Positions 20,396 to 30,207 of a DNA stretch of 60,161 nt are shown piece after piece; within the stretch, counting starts at the first letter, position 1; the number at the start of each line of letters is the position of its first letter. The translations under genes were made by a program, and so were the position numbers. The notes below the pieces were generated by a model. That model did no database searches, was not told the DNA's origin, and saw only the letters and a program-made list of their open reading frames with translations. The stretch comes from Bolinopsis microptera (taxonomy: Eukaryota; Ctenophora; Tentaculata; Lobata; Bolinopsidae), in assembly GCF_026151205.1 (NCBI RefSeq), contig NW_026971788.1, forward strand, positions 1-60,161, written 5' to 3'.

Positions 20396-21664
20396 TTGTC
20401 CGTTAAGATACGCTTCTTCTGAAGTAGGATCTTGAGTTGCGTACATAAAATCGTGTCTGTTGAGTAATAGTATGATCTTGTCTTTGTGGGATTTTGGTAA
20501 ATCTTTGTAAATTCCAAGCAATCCTGGGAGGTGGTAGTATAATAATATTACTTGCTACCGCAGACCGATACGTATTTTAGTGGCAAGCTGGAAGCTGATT
20601 GGCGAATAGTTGATACGGAAACTGATTTTCAGTCAATTGTATGATCAGTGAGGAGAAATCTTTTTTTATTTCTCTTGTATATTTTGGACTTTTGGGTAAA
20701 CTTACTTTTTACAATCACATTGGGTCAGACATTACTATATAATTTGACTTTTGAATCATTTATTTTGAATCCGTTTAATCTGTTTCTTTAACGTTGCTTC
20801 AGTTTTTACCTTTTGCGAGCGGGTCATGCTTGGCGACAGGAGAAAGATACTCTAAAATAGTATCTGTGTCCTTGGAAAGTTTATCTAGAACAAGATTAAG
20901 TTCCGGCTGTAATCGTTCCCCGCTCTCATAATCCGTTAGATTTACTGGGATTGGGGCTGCTGTGATTGTTGTACAAAATGTACTACCCTAAAGAAGGTGG
21001 TGGTCAAATATATCTTGAACTTCGATCGGAGCGGAGTGAAAATTAGGATGTGATTTTATAACGAATAAAAAACTAGGAATGTCGACTATAAAGCTAGGTA
21101 TAAATGATGATGAAGGTGTAACCCGAAAATAAACGACAGAATTCAGAAAGTTACCGTCTTAATTCGTACTTTAGATCTAAACAAAAACTTACGTGAGAGT
21201 CCAGATGTTTCAAAGCTCGGGAGTTCAATTGTAGTTCAATTTCGTGAACGCAATTTTGAGTCTGCCTTGACAGGATCTTTTGGATCACCTCTGAAGACAT
21301 TATATCTGCTTTATACAGGCTTCGGGAATGAAAGTAATATCAAGTTAATATTTTCACGATAGTTTTAATTGATAATACTACGACTAGGAGTGAAAATGCT
21401 TTTTCCAGATAAAGGAAAATATTCAACGTTTCAATATGAAATATCACTACATCATATTCATGTACTTAAAATTTTTTAACCAAAAATCAAAACTTGAAGA
21501 TATAAATACAAATCTGAGGCAAAATTATTGTATAAATTACTATAACTTTTAATTCAAATGTAAGCTAAATCCAAAAAGTCTTGAGACAAACAAATCGTTA
21601 AAAAATTACTCCATTATCCAATGAACATACGACAGCAAATTAAAAAAATATATATATACAACTT

Positions 21665-21835
21665 GGCTGGGTGGCCTAGTGGTTAGAGCTTCCGCCTTCT
21701 GTAAAGAAAGTTCAGGGTTCGAATCCCAGTGTCACTCAGTCTAGGGGGTAGCTAAGGATTCATTGGATCTATGCGGTTCCTCGGTCGACTCAGCCGAATG
21801 ATAGGAAACTTGATTGAGGGTTAAATGAGGTGGGG
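21665..21835 (+). mobile_element. tRNA-derived SINE, second copy
   Basis: Head with acceptor-type pairing GGCTGGG with CTCAGTC (wobbles allowed), A-box-like GGCCTAGTGGTTAGAGC and B box GGTTCGAATCC. Its body shares CTAAGGAT, CTATGCGG, CGACTCAGCCGAAT and GAGGGTTAAATGAGG with the SINE at 6804. It lies about 365 bp upstream of the GSS start codon. Not called a tRNA gene because the anticodon arm does not pair well. Confidence 0.75.
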
Positions 21836-22184
21836 TGCCTGTGCCAAAAGATCAAGAATCTTAGGATACTCCTTCAGAACATCTACAATGTAGTGTACTG
21901 TAAAAAAATGGCGGTCGAACTATTCGATGACCCTGTAGAGGAATCTACAAACTTTACAAATAATACAAATTATTAACTGTGCATGATTGATGATACATAA
22001 AATGAGCGTGAAATGCATTGTGCAGACTGCAACAGCAAACAAGCCTTAGGGCAAGGGAGTGTTCACTTATCATGTAACCAAGTTGTGAAAAAACATACAA
22101 CAAACATCATCATCCAATGTGAACGAAAATGGAAGGCTAGGAAGTAGATTTAATTTCGATCAGTCACATACAAATAAACATTGA

Positions 22185-22210
22185 TATACAGGGTGGGCCA
22201 AAAGTCAGTG
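22185..22210 (+). repeat. Short motif shared with 38161-38186, possible end of a DNA transposon
   Basis: TATACAGGGTGGGCCAAAAG followed by TCAGTG occurs here and at 38161. The form resembles terminal sequences of Tc1/mariner-type and similar elements. No paired inverted end was found for either copy. Confidence 0.45.
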
Positions 22211-22418
22211 TGCAAACGTTGGGTCTTATACCTCCACCGTGTTTTATATTTGAGGGTTGTTGCTTTGCAGATGGTTTACTGTACCTACTGGTTCGAGGAT
22301 TCCGTCACCAAAATTTGAAAATTCGAATATTTTAGACCACGCCCATTCAATATTAAAACACTTATATTGTTCTCCCCGAACATGCTAGATGTCTAATTTT
22401 TTTAGGGTTCCCGTACTG

Positions 22419-22520
22419 TAGTGCGACACGTACCCTAGTGCGAAGCCTTCAAGATTGACACTGTCGCACTAGAGTACGCTACCTGGATCGTAGTGCGACA
22501 CGAACTAAAGTGCGACAATA
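22419..22520. repeat. Small cluster of TAGTGCGACACG direct and inverted repeats
   Basis: TAGTGCGACACG at 22419-22430 and 22490-22501, TGTCGCACTA inverted at 22462-22471, and weaker forms at about 22435 and 22506. It could be a miniature foldback element or its remnant. The flanks (21836-22418 and 22521-23220) hold no supported feature. Confidence 0.5.
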
Positions 22521-23220
22521 AACTTTACACTTTTACATATTCAATAAAAATGTATCATTGCAATACAATGTTTACAATGTCGGCTAGGAGGTAGTTGTCT
22601 GAGCATCTTCTGGTTGATCTTTCACTGGGTTAGATCCTGCTCCTTCTTCAGGACGTCGATAAATCGCCAGATAGTAGGGTTGTTGCAGCTCTACTATGAA
22701 TCGAAAACCGTTGTGCCAACCCTCAGCAATGTTGGTCATCTGAACCGATCATATGAAAGTACTTCCGTACTGCTGAGTTCTCTGCGTTGTATTCCGGAAC
22801 TAGGTCATGTTGCTGCATCTTCCTCAAAAGTGCTTGCTTGTGGTGGAAGAAACTTGGGTGTCCGGAATAGTCTATGCCGGCTACCGCCCTTATCCCGAAA
22901 TACTAGGTAGCAACCCGAAAGCAACCCAAAGAGAGTTTACAGCATGTAATTGATGTAGACTTATTACAATTCGTAATGAATGGGAAAATTGAGCGACCAA
23001 TTTCATTCTCAATTTCGGTATCACTATCATATTGCATTTGCAGACGGTCGTTCAAATTGATATCATTTACTTTTGTTTGGGAAAGAGAAACACTGGCAGC
23101 AGTCAACTATACCCAATTGTAGGTTTTTGTCCAATCAGAAAATAATTTTGTTAAGCTTTCTGATGAGGCTCACAACAGAAAGCTTAATATTATTATTCAG
23201 TATAAAATAATTTAATGTTC

Positions 23221-23275
23221 AGTTCGACGAAAAACCGGTGGAAATTATTTCGTAAGCCCTAAAATGACTCCTATC
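23221..23275 (-). repeat. Diverged single piece of the 14.4-15.1 kb repeat unit
   Basis: The reverse complement reads GAGTCATTTTAGGGCTTACG, then AAATAATTTCCACCGG, matching the intron-8 tandem units. It shows that the unit is dispersed. Confidence 0.7.
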
Positions 23276-24308
23276 TGTCCCCTCATCGTTAACCCGGTGG
23301 GGTTGCACCAGAGTAAGTTCCAACTTCTCAAGCATGTTAAGAACCCTGAGCTAAAGAAACCCTACATTTTTGATTTTACCATATGGTGCATCGATGGGTG
23401 GCAGACAACTGAACCCAATTGAACCTAGTTCCCACGCAGTTAACAGGCACCCAATCAGCTTAATTGGGTGACCAATCAGCTTAAATCCCAAAACGACAAC
23501 TGAACCCAGGTCATATCACAACTGAACCCAAGGAAATACGACAACTGAACCCAACGATCGGATTTTTAGGTTCTTCTTCTTCGCAGGGGACTGTGGTCAT
23601 TATTACTAGATAGGATAGATCATGACCACTGTAATTTAGAGCATTGGAGCCCTGTGCTTACCCCGGTAAAATATTAATACAGTCGTTGGAGTGGCCTGCA
23701 TCACACACATCTCTTCTACGGTGTTCCACTCGTTTTAGAGCTAACTGTTTTACTGCGTCTCTGCTGATGTTATCGACACCTGTCAGCCGCATCCTCGAGA
23801 ACACAGGCCATCCAGCCTTTACGGAGTCGTCCTCTCAGTCTCTTTCCATAGTTTGGTTTCTAATCCAGTAAAAAATTGGGAAACTGTGTCTATGGCATTC
23901 TGACAACGTGTCCGTCTAGCCAATGAAAGTTAGCCTTGTAGATACGGATCTTGATGGGCGTTCTTATAGTTCCACTGTTTCATATCTTCCAAAGCTGATG
24001 GAACGCACCATTAGCACGCTGGATACTTGGCTCAGGTTACTTGACTCAGATCTCGTGACTCCTGACGCTTTGGGAGGGCCTGCCATGGTTCAGATCTCGA
24101 GCCCTGGGTCGGATCTCGATGCTTGAGGAGCAGTGGATCGTATCCTTTTCGGCACGCTATGTGAACACGTAAGCTTATTAGATCAGATCTCGGGATCGAA
24201 AGGCACCTGAGACCTTGTCATCTAGATGTAGGACGGCTATCACCTGATCACGGAGCGGCTATTTTCCTGTCAAGCGATACTCTGAAACGTTATCAAGTAC
24301 GGTCAGAA

Positions 24309-26357
24309 GTGGGTTTTGACTTACAAATAAACGCTGTCAAGCCATCCTATAGGCTCCTATTCTTCAGCTCTATTACGGACTCTGATTATCGCGAGCAATC
24401 CCTGACCTGGGACGGAAAAGATCTACCCAACAACAGTATCCGGCCAACGCAGTTTACCAACAAGCTTGGATACAGAATTGGGCAGGTTCATATCTATCAG
24501 CAAACACTCGATAACTTCACCAAGGCTGACTTCACATTGCTTCTTGATGCTCTAGAGCAACACACATCCAGCAAGGACTCGCTTGAAGACATGAAGACCC
24601 GAGCAAAAGTATTACTTGAAGACCCCTATGATAGTCCAAACTACGCTGCTGTGAGTGTGCTGATCAACAAAATGAAGCACAAAGAAGTTAAGGAGGAACT
24701 CACAGCGTGCAAACAGGCTATTGACGGTGCTGCAGCAATTTGTAAGCAAAGGTTGTGTCGATACCTTACAGAAGCAAGCGAAACTTCTTACATCACCAAT
24801 GCCCCCGAGGAGAACCTCTCCAAGACTGCCCCAATTCCAGAAACCTGCACTTCTCCGACAGATTTCCACTTTACCAGCTCTCTGCCCAACGCTGGGGACT
24901 TTCTCAAGTCAAGGGCATCTACTACCCGGCCTAAGGTTAACGTCAAGAGGAAGATACGAGAGTCGGATAGAATCACATCGGACAGCTGCTTTCAGGGCAT
25001 TGAAAGTTACATCAAATCCCTTGACGAAGCAACTAACAGTGATATCTTGAAAGAACTTGAATTCCTGAAACTTAGTACGGAAGGTGCTCCAAAGGCTAGG
25101 AGAAAGAGAATCTCTCAGTATATCCGCAAGACTTCTACCTCTGGGTCCTCTGAACAACTGAGCCTGATCGATAACAGACTAGCAGTGATCGAAAAATCAA
25201 ATATTTCTATCAGCTCAGCTCTAGGAGAAGTGCAAAAAGATCTGGATGAACTAAAGCTTACCAAGATGCCCGCTGATAAATCTAAGGGAGATTGCAAGAA
25301 CGCCACAACGTGTTCAAACGGAGTTGACCTCTTGAAAAATCTAACCAAAGCAAATCAAGATACCAGCTTACTTCTGGAAAAGTCCCAAAGCAGTTTAGAG
25401 GGCCTCACTCGAACCCTCAACGAAACTATGACTATCAAAAGGGATTTAGAAGCATGGCATGATAGCTTCTTCAAAAGCGAGGACAGCAACAAAATTGAGG
25501 AGATTCTAGCCATCCTAACATCATCAAAATCATCAAATCGGAGTAATTACCAAAAGAGGCCGAGTAATGAGACCCACGAACAGAATGAGAATTATGTTCC
25601 GAGATCCCCGCGCAAGACAAGGACCAACAGAGATATCCCCGGTCTTCCTCCTGAGCGAGGCCAAAGAGAGTCATACAGAAGGAGTGAGAGGATTAACACC
25701 GATCACAGGAACAGTTCCAGAAATGGAAACACTACACACTCATCTGATCGATCTAAAAGATTGAGTAAATCATCAGCACGGAAGAAACAGAAAGTGGTCC
25801 TTCTTTGTGACTCAACTATGCGGAGTTTCAAGTCAGAGGAGTTCTCCAAGAGATATGATGTCTCCATGATCTACAAACGCAGCTGGGACGAGCTCAGCTC
25901 CTGTTTGGGTGAAACTGCTGAGGAGATATCAAACAAAAACCCAGACGTAGTTTACATCCACCTTGGTGCTCATGACATCACGAATGGCCAACCGATTGAT
26001 TCTCTAATCAACACCTTTGTCCAGAGCACTGAAAAGATCCTCCGAGAAACATCACAAAAGTGCAAGGTGGTCATCTCTCATCCAATCATCTGCAATCAAA
26101 CCGATGGAGGGGGACTTAGAGCCAGACAACTTATCTCAGAGGCAATTCACAATCTCAAAGATGATAGAGACAAAGCAGACTTCTGGACTAGAACTCGGGA
26201 GAACAAGAACTCCAACTTCTTTCCTGAAGATTCGGAACTTCCTCACAATTACATGTTGACCTCAAACAAATCTCAGCTCAACGACAGGGGTATCAGGGTC
26301 ATTATGGGCAACTTCAGGACCAGCCTCGACAACACTTTCACCAGAGGCTCTCGTTAG
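24309..26357 (+). CDS. LINE ORF1 with C-terminal SGNH/esterase-like domain (682 aa)
   Basis: Residues 1-490 are polar and low in obvious domains, with several Lys/Glu-rich helical stretches. A basic segment (about 445-495: Arg-rich, ending SARKKQKVV) leads into a domain that starts VVLLCDSTMRSF and continues with VVYIHLGAHDITNG, CKVVISHPIIC and a C-terminal LNDRGIRVIMGNF. These are the block I, block III and block V regions of SGNH hydrolases, as found in ORF1 of several CR1-like LINEs, but the block I Ser sits in CDS rather than GDS and the usual GxND is GAHD. Role: RNA-binding or esterase function needed for retrotransposition, not settled for this family. The frame opens without ATG (GTG at 24309); the first ATG is about 95 codons in. 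Confidence 0.85.
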   Translation: MGFDLQINAVKPSYRLLFFSSITDSDYREQSLTWDGKDLPNNSIRPTQFTNKLGYRIGQVHIYQQTLDNFTKADFTLLLDALEQHTSSKDSLEDMKTRAKVLLEDPYDSPNYAAVSVLINKMKHKEVKEELTACKQAIDGAAAICKQRLCRYLTEASETSYITNAPEENLSKTAPIPETCTSPTDFHFTSSLPNAGDFLKSRASTTRPKVNVKRKIRESDRITSDSCFQGIESYIKSLDEATNSDILKELEFLKLSTEGAPKARRKRISQYIRKTSTSGSSEQLSLIDNRLAVIEKSNISISSALGEVQKDLDELKLTKMPADKSKGDCKNATTCSNGVDLLKNLTKANQDTSLLLEKSQSSLEGLTRTLNETMTIKRDLEAWHDSFFKSEDSNKIEEILAILTSSKSSNRSNYQKRPSNETHEQNENYVPRSPRKTRTNRDIPGLPPERGQRESYRRSERINTDHRNSSRNGNTTHSSDRSKRLSKSSARKKQKVVLLCDSTMRSFKSEEFSKRYDVSMIYKRSWDELSSCLGETAEEISNKNPDVVYIHLGAHDITNGQPIDSLINTFVQSTEKILRETSQKCKVVISHPIICNQTDGGGLRARQLISEAIHNLKDDRDKADFWTRTRENKNSNFFPEDSELPHNYMLTSNKSQLNDRGIRVIMGNFRTSLDNTFTRGSR

Positions 26358-26429
26358 TCCTTTTTCGTTTCTTCATCTTTTCACCTTCTTTTCGTTTCTC
26401 TCCAGGTCCCTCTCTGACCTTTCCTCATC

Positions 26430-29400
26430 ATGGACTTTGCTAACTCTATTATCTCCTGGAACGTAGCAAACATCCATGGCCTTCTTGGTAACAAGACAGA
26501 AGATCCAAACTTTCTCAATTTTATCACACCTCACGACGTTATCTGCCTCCAAGAAACTGGATGTGAAGTGTCTCTGAAAGGATATAAATCATACAACAAC
26601 ACACGCAAGACTGGGAGAGGTGGTGGTGTCACCACATTGGTGAAAAACTCGATATTGAAGTACTGCTCAGCTGTTGACATCAATCTAACTAAAGATCTCT
26701 CTATGAATATGACTATTGTCAAATTCACGAACCCAGGAACTAAAACTAACACCTTTCTGGTGAATAGTTACATACCACCAGCAAACAGCTCGAAGAACAG
26801 TCGGTTTAGCAACTCGGAGGCCAATTTTGAAGCTCTCCAAGCAGAAATTAGCAATCTCCGCGAGACCCCCGAGGATGAAATTCTTCTTGTTGGTGATCTC
26901 AACGCCAGAATAGGCTTGTCAACCAAGCTGCTGTTGTACGACAGAGCTGAAGAATTTGAGCTATTCCCAGAAACAGGCCGAACTTCCCAGGCCATGATAG
27001 TTCCTGATTCTGTCCCAATATCAAAGAGCAGATGGAGTGAAGACAAGTGCACTAATAGTCATAAGAAGCAACTTCTTGACCTCTGCGGATCAGAAAACCT
27101 ACTCATCCTGAATGGACGTACCATTGGGGATTCCACTGGAAAGTACACCTGTTTCAAGTGGAATGGCAACAGCGTAGTGGACTATTTCATAGCATCTTCC
27201 AACTTCCTTCATAGAGTGAGAAGTCTGACAGTCGGTGAGCACACCTTGTATTCGGACCACAACCCAGTTCTTCTCAGCTTGCGGAAGCAGCATTCGGTGA
27301 TGAACACTCAAACACCTGGAGATTCCACCCTCCGTTATGATGACGCTCCATTCCGATACAAGGTCTCAGAAAACAGTTTACTCAACTTCGCCCAGTCGTT
27401 CGAGGAGCCAGATATAGTCAACAGAATCTCGAACTTGCACAATGCTGCTGACGCTATCCCGACTACCCAGCAAGGGGTGAAGGAACTGAGTGACAAGATA
27501 ACTGATCTCATCAATTGCCTGGCAAAAAGAGAACTCGGTGTCTCTAAGCAAGCAAAGCATCCTAAACCAAAGTTCGATTCTTGGTTTGATGGTAATTGCC
27601 ATGCAGCCAGGCGACTCTTCAAGCGGTCAATCAAAGTTGTCGACCAAAACCCCGACAGTCAAAGGATCAAAGCCCGACACCGTGCCAACTCGAAAAGTTA
27701 CAGGAAGATCATCAATAAAAAGAAGGATGACTTTTTCAAAAGACTGAACAAAAAAATCAAGAATGGTAAAGCTATCTCTTGGCGGGATTTCAAGAAATTA
27801 AAGAACTTTAAGAAAGATGAGGTTCAAACCGATCCCGAACAGCTCCAAACTTTTCAGAATTTTTATGCTAATCTTTACTCCGACTCCCACCCAACTGTTG
27901 ACAGTCTTACTAAGAAAGCCCTTCTTGAAGAAGCTGACACATTTGCTAAAGGATCCGTGCCAAACGAAGCTTTAAACAGCCCTTTTACCATTGAAGAGCT
28001 GAACGGTGCCATCAACAGTCTGAAGACTGGCAAAGCGTCATCCTTTGACCATGTCAGTAACGAGATGATCAAAAGCCTAAACGAGAACATGAGAAATCTA
28101 CTTCTTAAACTTTTCAATCTCTGTTTGACCACAGGTGTGTATCTTTGGAGTAAAAGCGTGATAACGCCGTTACACAAGAAAGGCTGCATTAGAAATCCCG
28201 ATAACTACAGAGCTATTGCAGTCTGCAGCTGCATTGGCAAGCTATTGTCAACAATGCTGCTATCGAGACTTGTCACACACCGGCAAACGACACATTCAGA
28301 TCCGCCCAATCAAGCTGGATTCACCAAAGGGAGCCAATGTAATGATCACATTTTCACTCTGATATCGATCATTGAGAAGTACAAGAGAGTAAAGCAGAAG
28401 GTCTTTGCTATATTCATTGACCTTCGTAAAGCCTTTGACCTTGTATGTCGACAGGCCCTCCTATTCAAACTATCATGTTATGGTGTTAATGGTGGGTTCT
28501 ACAACATCATCAAAGACATGTACAGCAAGTCGGAAGGACATATAAAGATCAATGGCAAAATCAGTGAAGCCTTCAGTATCCTGAAAGGGACAGAGCAAGG
28601 TCACCCTCTTAGTCCAGAATTGTTCAAGGTGTACTTCAAAGAGCTCTCTGATCTCCTCAACGAAGCCCTAGCCAACTGCCCCATGCTTGCAGGACTTTCA
28701 GTAACTCATCTAGCCTGGGCTGATGATTTAGTTATTCTTGCCCTTGACCAAGAATCGCTGCAAAAGCTAATCACGATCATCACGACGTACTGCGATAACT
28801 GGGGACTGGAAATCAATATATCCAAAACCAAGTTTATGGTTTTCAACAGTAAAGCTCCGGATACCCCTAGTTGGCGTCCCAAAGCACATGGCAACGACAT
28901 CGAGATGGTCTCCCACTACTGCTATCTTGGCATTCTTATCAGTAGCAATGGTAAATTCCGACAAGCCACTGATTCTCTTTACCGCAAAGGGCTCGGAGCA
29001 TATTTCAGCCTCAGAAGCACAATCGATCGCAGATTTGTTGACGCCTCATGCTTCCACAAGCTTTTCAACTCACTGGTTAAGCCCATCTTACTGTACGGCT
29101 GCCAAGTCTGGGCACCCACTCTTCCAGAGGTAACAAAAGTTCTTTCGTGCCTCATGAGGGATCAAAACTTGAACAACTCAATGACCCACATGGCAAAGCA
29201 ACAAATCGAGCAGGTTCACCTCCGTCACCTGAAGTTCCTCCTTGGGATAAACAGACGGGCTACCAATGCAACTGCATGGGGTGAGACAGGTACGTACCCA
29301 CTACTGATCGAAGTATTAAAACTAAGTGTCAAATACTTCAAAAGGATAATGGGTCTTCCATCGTCTCAACTGGTGAAGGCTGCTATGACTGAGCAAATAA

Positions 29401-30071
29401 ACTTGCATCTTTCGTGGTACTCTGGAATAGAAAACATCATCAAGTGCTTCAACAACATTGATCCTAGAACATATGCAAGGAACTCTTCGCTTCTACTCAA
29501 CGCAACTGCGTTTGCAGACGCTTGCAGTCCAGACGAGCTGGTAAATAACTTTCAAAAGCTTTTTACAGACTCCTGGAGATCAAAGATTAACGAGAGCAGG
29601 AAACTCACTTTCTACAAGGACGTCAAAACAGTCTTTGCATGGGAGCCTTACCTCGATTATGCAAGAACTCTCAATGACAGAAGATCAACAGCTCAAATAA
29701 GGTGCAGTTCTCACAGACTCAGCATAGAAATTGGGAGATACGACAAAACACCTCTAGAGAGCAGAACTTGCACCTTTTGTGAACTGAAAGGATCAACCGG
29801 GATCATAGAGGATGAAACACACTTTCTCACTTCCTGCCCACAAGGGAAGGCTATCAGAGACAAGTTTACCAGAGCTAGTGAAAGCTTGGGAAACAGCAAT
29901 GACAACGGACTGAACAACATTGTCAACACTCTCTCTCGTACCGAAGATCTTTACGGTAACCTTAACGAGCAGGATGTGAACTTGATTAGACTTTCATGCT
30001 CAACCATCAGAGAAATGTACAGTCTGAACCTCAAGCACAAAGACAGCCTTCGTGATGAAGATGGAAAGTAG
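26430..30071 (+). CDS. LINE ORF2: endonuclease, reverse transcriptase, C-terminal zinc motif (1213 aa)
   Basis: Residues 1-290 form an APE-type endonuclease: ISWNVANIHG, CLQETG, LLVGDLNARIG, VVDYFIAS and YSDHNPVLLSL. The reverse transcriptase (about 510-800) shows VITPLHKKG, NYRAIAV, FAIFIDLRKAFDLV, GTEQGHPLSPELF and LAWADDLVIL, so the usual YADD box is WADD. Near residue 1115 is a C-terminal CTFC...EDETHFLTSC zinc motif. The start ATG at 26430 follows a pyrimidine-rich spacer. The domain order is that of target-primed reverse-transcription LINEs. Clade not fixed; the tail differs from LINEs A, B, D, F and G in this window. No stop or frameshift. Confidence 0.95.
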   Translation: MDFANSIISWNVANIHGLLGNKTEDPNFLNFITPHDVICLQETGCEVSLKGYKSYNNTRKTGRGGGVTTLVKNSILKYCSAVDINLTKDLSMNMTIVKFTNPGTKTNTFLVNSYIPPANSSKNSRFSNSEANFEALQAEISNLRETPEDEILLVGDLNARIGLSTKLLLYDRAEEFELFPETGRTSQAMIVPDSVPISKSRWSEDKCTNSHKKQLLDLCGSENLLILNGRTIGDSTGKYTCFKWNGNSVVDYFIASSNFLHRVRSLTVGEHTLYSDHNPVLLSLRKQHSVMNTQTPGDSTLRYDDAPFRYKVSENSLLNFAQSFEEPDIVNRISNLHNAADAIPTTQQGVKELSDKITDLINCLAKRELGVSKQAKHPKPKFDSWFDGNCHAARRLFKRSIKVVDQNPDSQRIKARHRANSKSYRKIINKKKDDFFKRLNKKIKNGKAISWRDFKKLKNFKKDEVQTDPEQLQTFQNFYANLYSDSHPTVDSLTKKALLEEADTFAKGSVPNEALNSPFTIEELNGAINSLKTGKASSFDHVSNEMIKSLNENMRNLLLKLFNLCLTTGVYLWSKSVITPLHKKGCIRNPDNYRAIAVCSCIGKLLSTMLLSRLVTHRQTTHSDPPNQAGFTKGSQCNDHIFTLISIIEKYKRVKQKVFAIFIDLRKAFDLVCRQALLFKLSCYGVNGGFYNIIKDMYSKSEGHIKINGKISEAFSILKGTEQGHPLSPELFKVYFKELSDLLNEALANCPMLAGLSVTHLAWADDLVILALDQESLQKLITIITTYCDNWGLEINISKTKFMVFNSKAPDTPSWRPKAHGNDIEMVSHYCYLGILISSNGKFRQATDSLYRKGLGAYFSLRSTIDRRFVDASCFHKLFNSLVKPILLYGCQVWAPTLPEVTKVLSCLMRDQNLNNSMTHMAKQQIEQVHLRHLKFLLGINRRATNATAWGETGTYPLLIEVLKLSVKYFKRIMGLPSSQLVKAAMTEQINLHLSWYSGIENIIKCFNNIDPRTYARNSSLLLNATAFADACSPDELVNNFQKLFTDSWRSKINESRKLTFYKDVKTVFAWEPYLDYARTLNDRRSTAQIRCSSHRLSIEIGRYDKTPLESRTCTFCELKGSTGIIEDETHFLTSCPQGKAIRDKFTRASESLGNSNDNGLNNIVNTLSRTEDLYGNLNEQDVNLIRLSCSTIREMYSLNLKHKDSLRDEDGK

Positions 30072-30173
30072 TCCTTCAGCCAGCTCTCTTCTGCTTTTCT
30101 CGTTCTTTCTTTCCTTCTCCTTCTGCTTTGGATCTGTGACGGATGCTATGAGCGACTCTTGGGACTTTCCGTC

Positions 30174-30207
30174 CCTACATGGGCTTCCGGCCGTGCGTCC
30201 ATGTAGG
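30174..30207 (+). other. 9-bp stem-loop in the LINE E 3' UTR
   Basis: CCTACATGG and CCATGTAGG pair perfectly around a GC-rich loop about 100 bases after the ORF2 stop. It might be part of the 3' structure read by the reverse transcriptase, but its distance from the element end (about 880 bp) makes this a guess. Confidence 0.45.

Larger units (their letters stand above)
16750..21300 (-). pseudogene. GSS: Glutathione synthetase gene with several disabling lesions
   Basis: Nine exons (- strand): 21300-21193, 20987-20810, 20523-20387, 19996-19867, 19578-19469, 18083-17776, 17604-17427, 17251-17052, 16901-16750. All junction phases agree once the lesions are allowed for, giving about 470 residues, the eukaryotic GSS length. 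The enzyme joins gamma-glutamylcysteine and glycine with ATP in the cytosol. Landmarks: LKLVEFNLIACG for the Mg-binding Glu/Asn, NLNEEGD, YVLKPQREGGGNNL (ATP/Mg loop), FILMRRI, and C-terminal DEGGLCVGISAMDSPYF. Lesions: an 81-bp in-frame duplication (17955-18116); an 11-bp duplication (17942-17963) that shifts exon 6; a missing C in a C5 run near 17101 that shifts exon 8; and an in-frame TAG at 16867-16869, just before the conserved RxK of the last exon. Splice sites are otherwise intact, so decay is recent, or some lesions are sequence errors. Confidence 0.88.

Noticed and set aside
20215-20517. Antisense 100-codon frame rich in YVDMLIFW
   Set aside because: It is mostly the AACATATC minisatellite read on the - strand; only its first part overlaps real GSS exon 3, in another frame.
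21665-21740. Functional tRNA gene
   Set aside because: A and B boxes and acceptor pairing are present, but the anticodon arm is poor and the body continues into a SINE shared with 6804.
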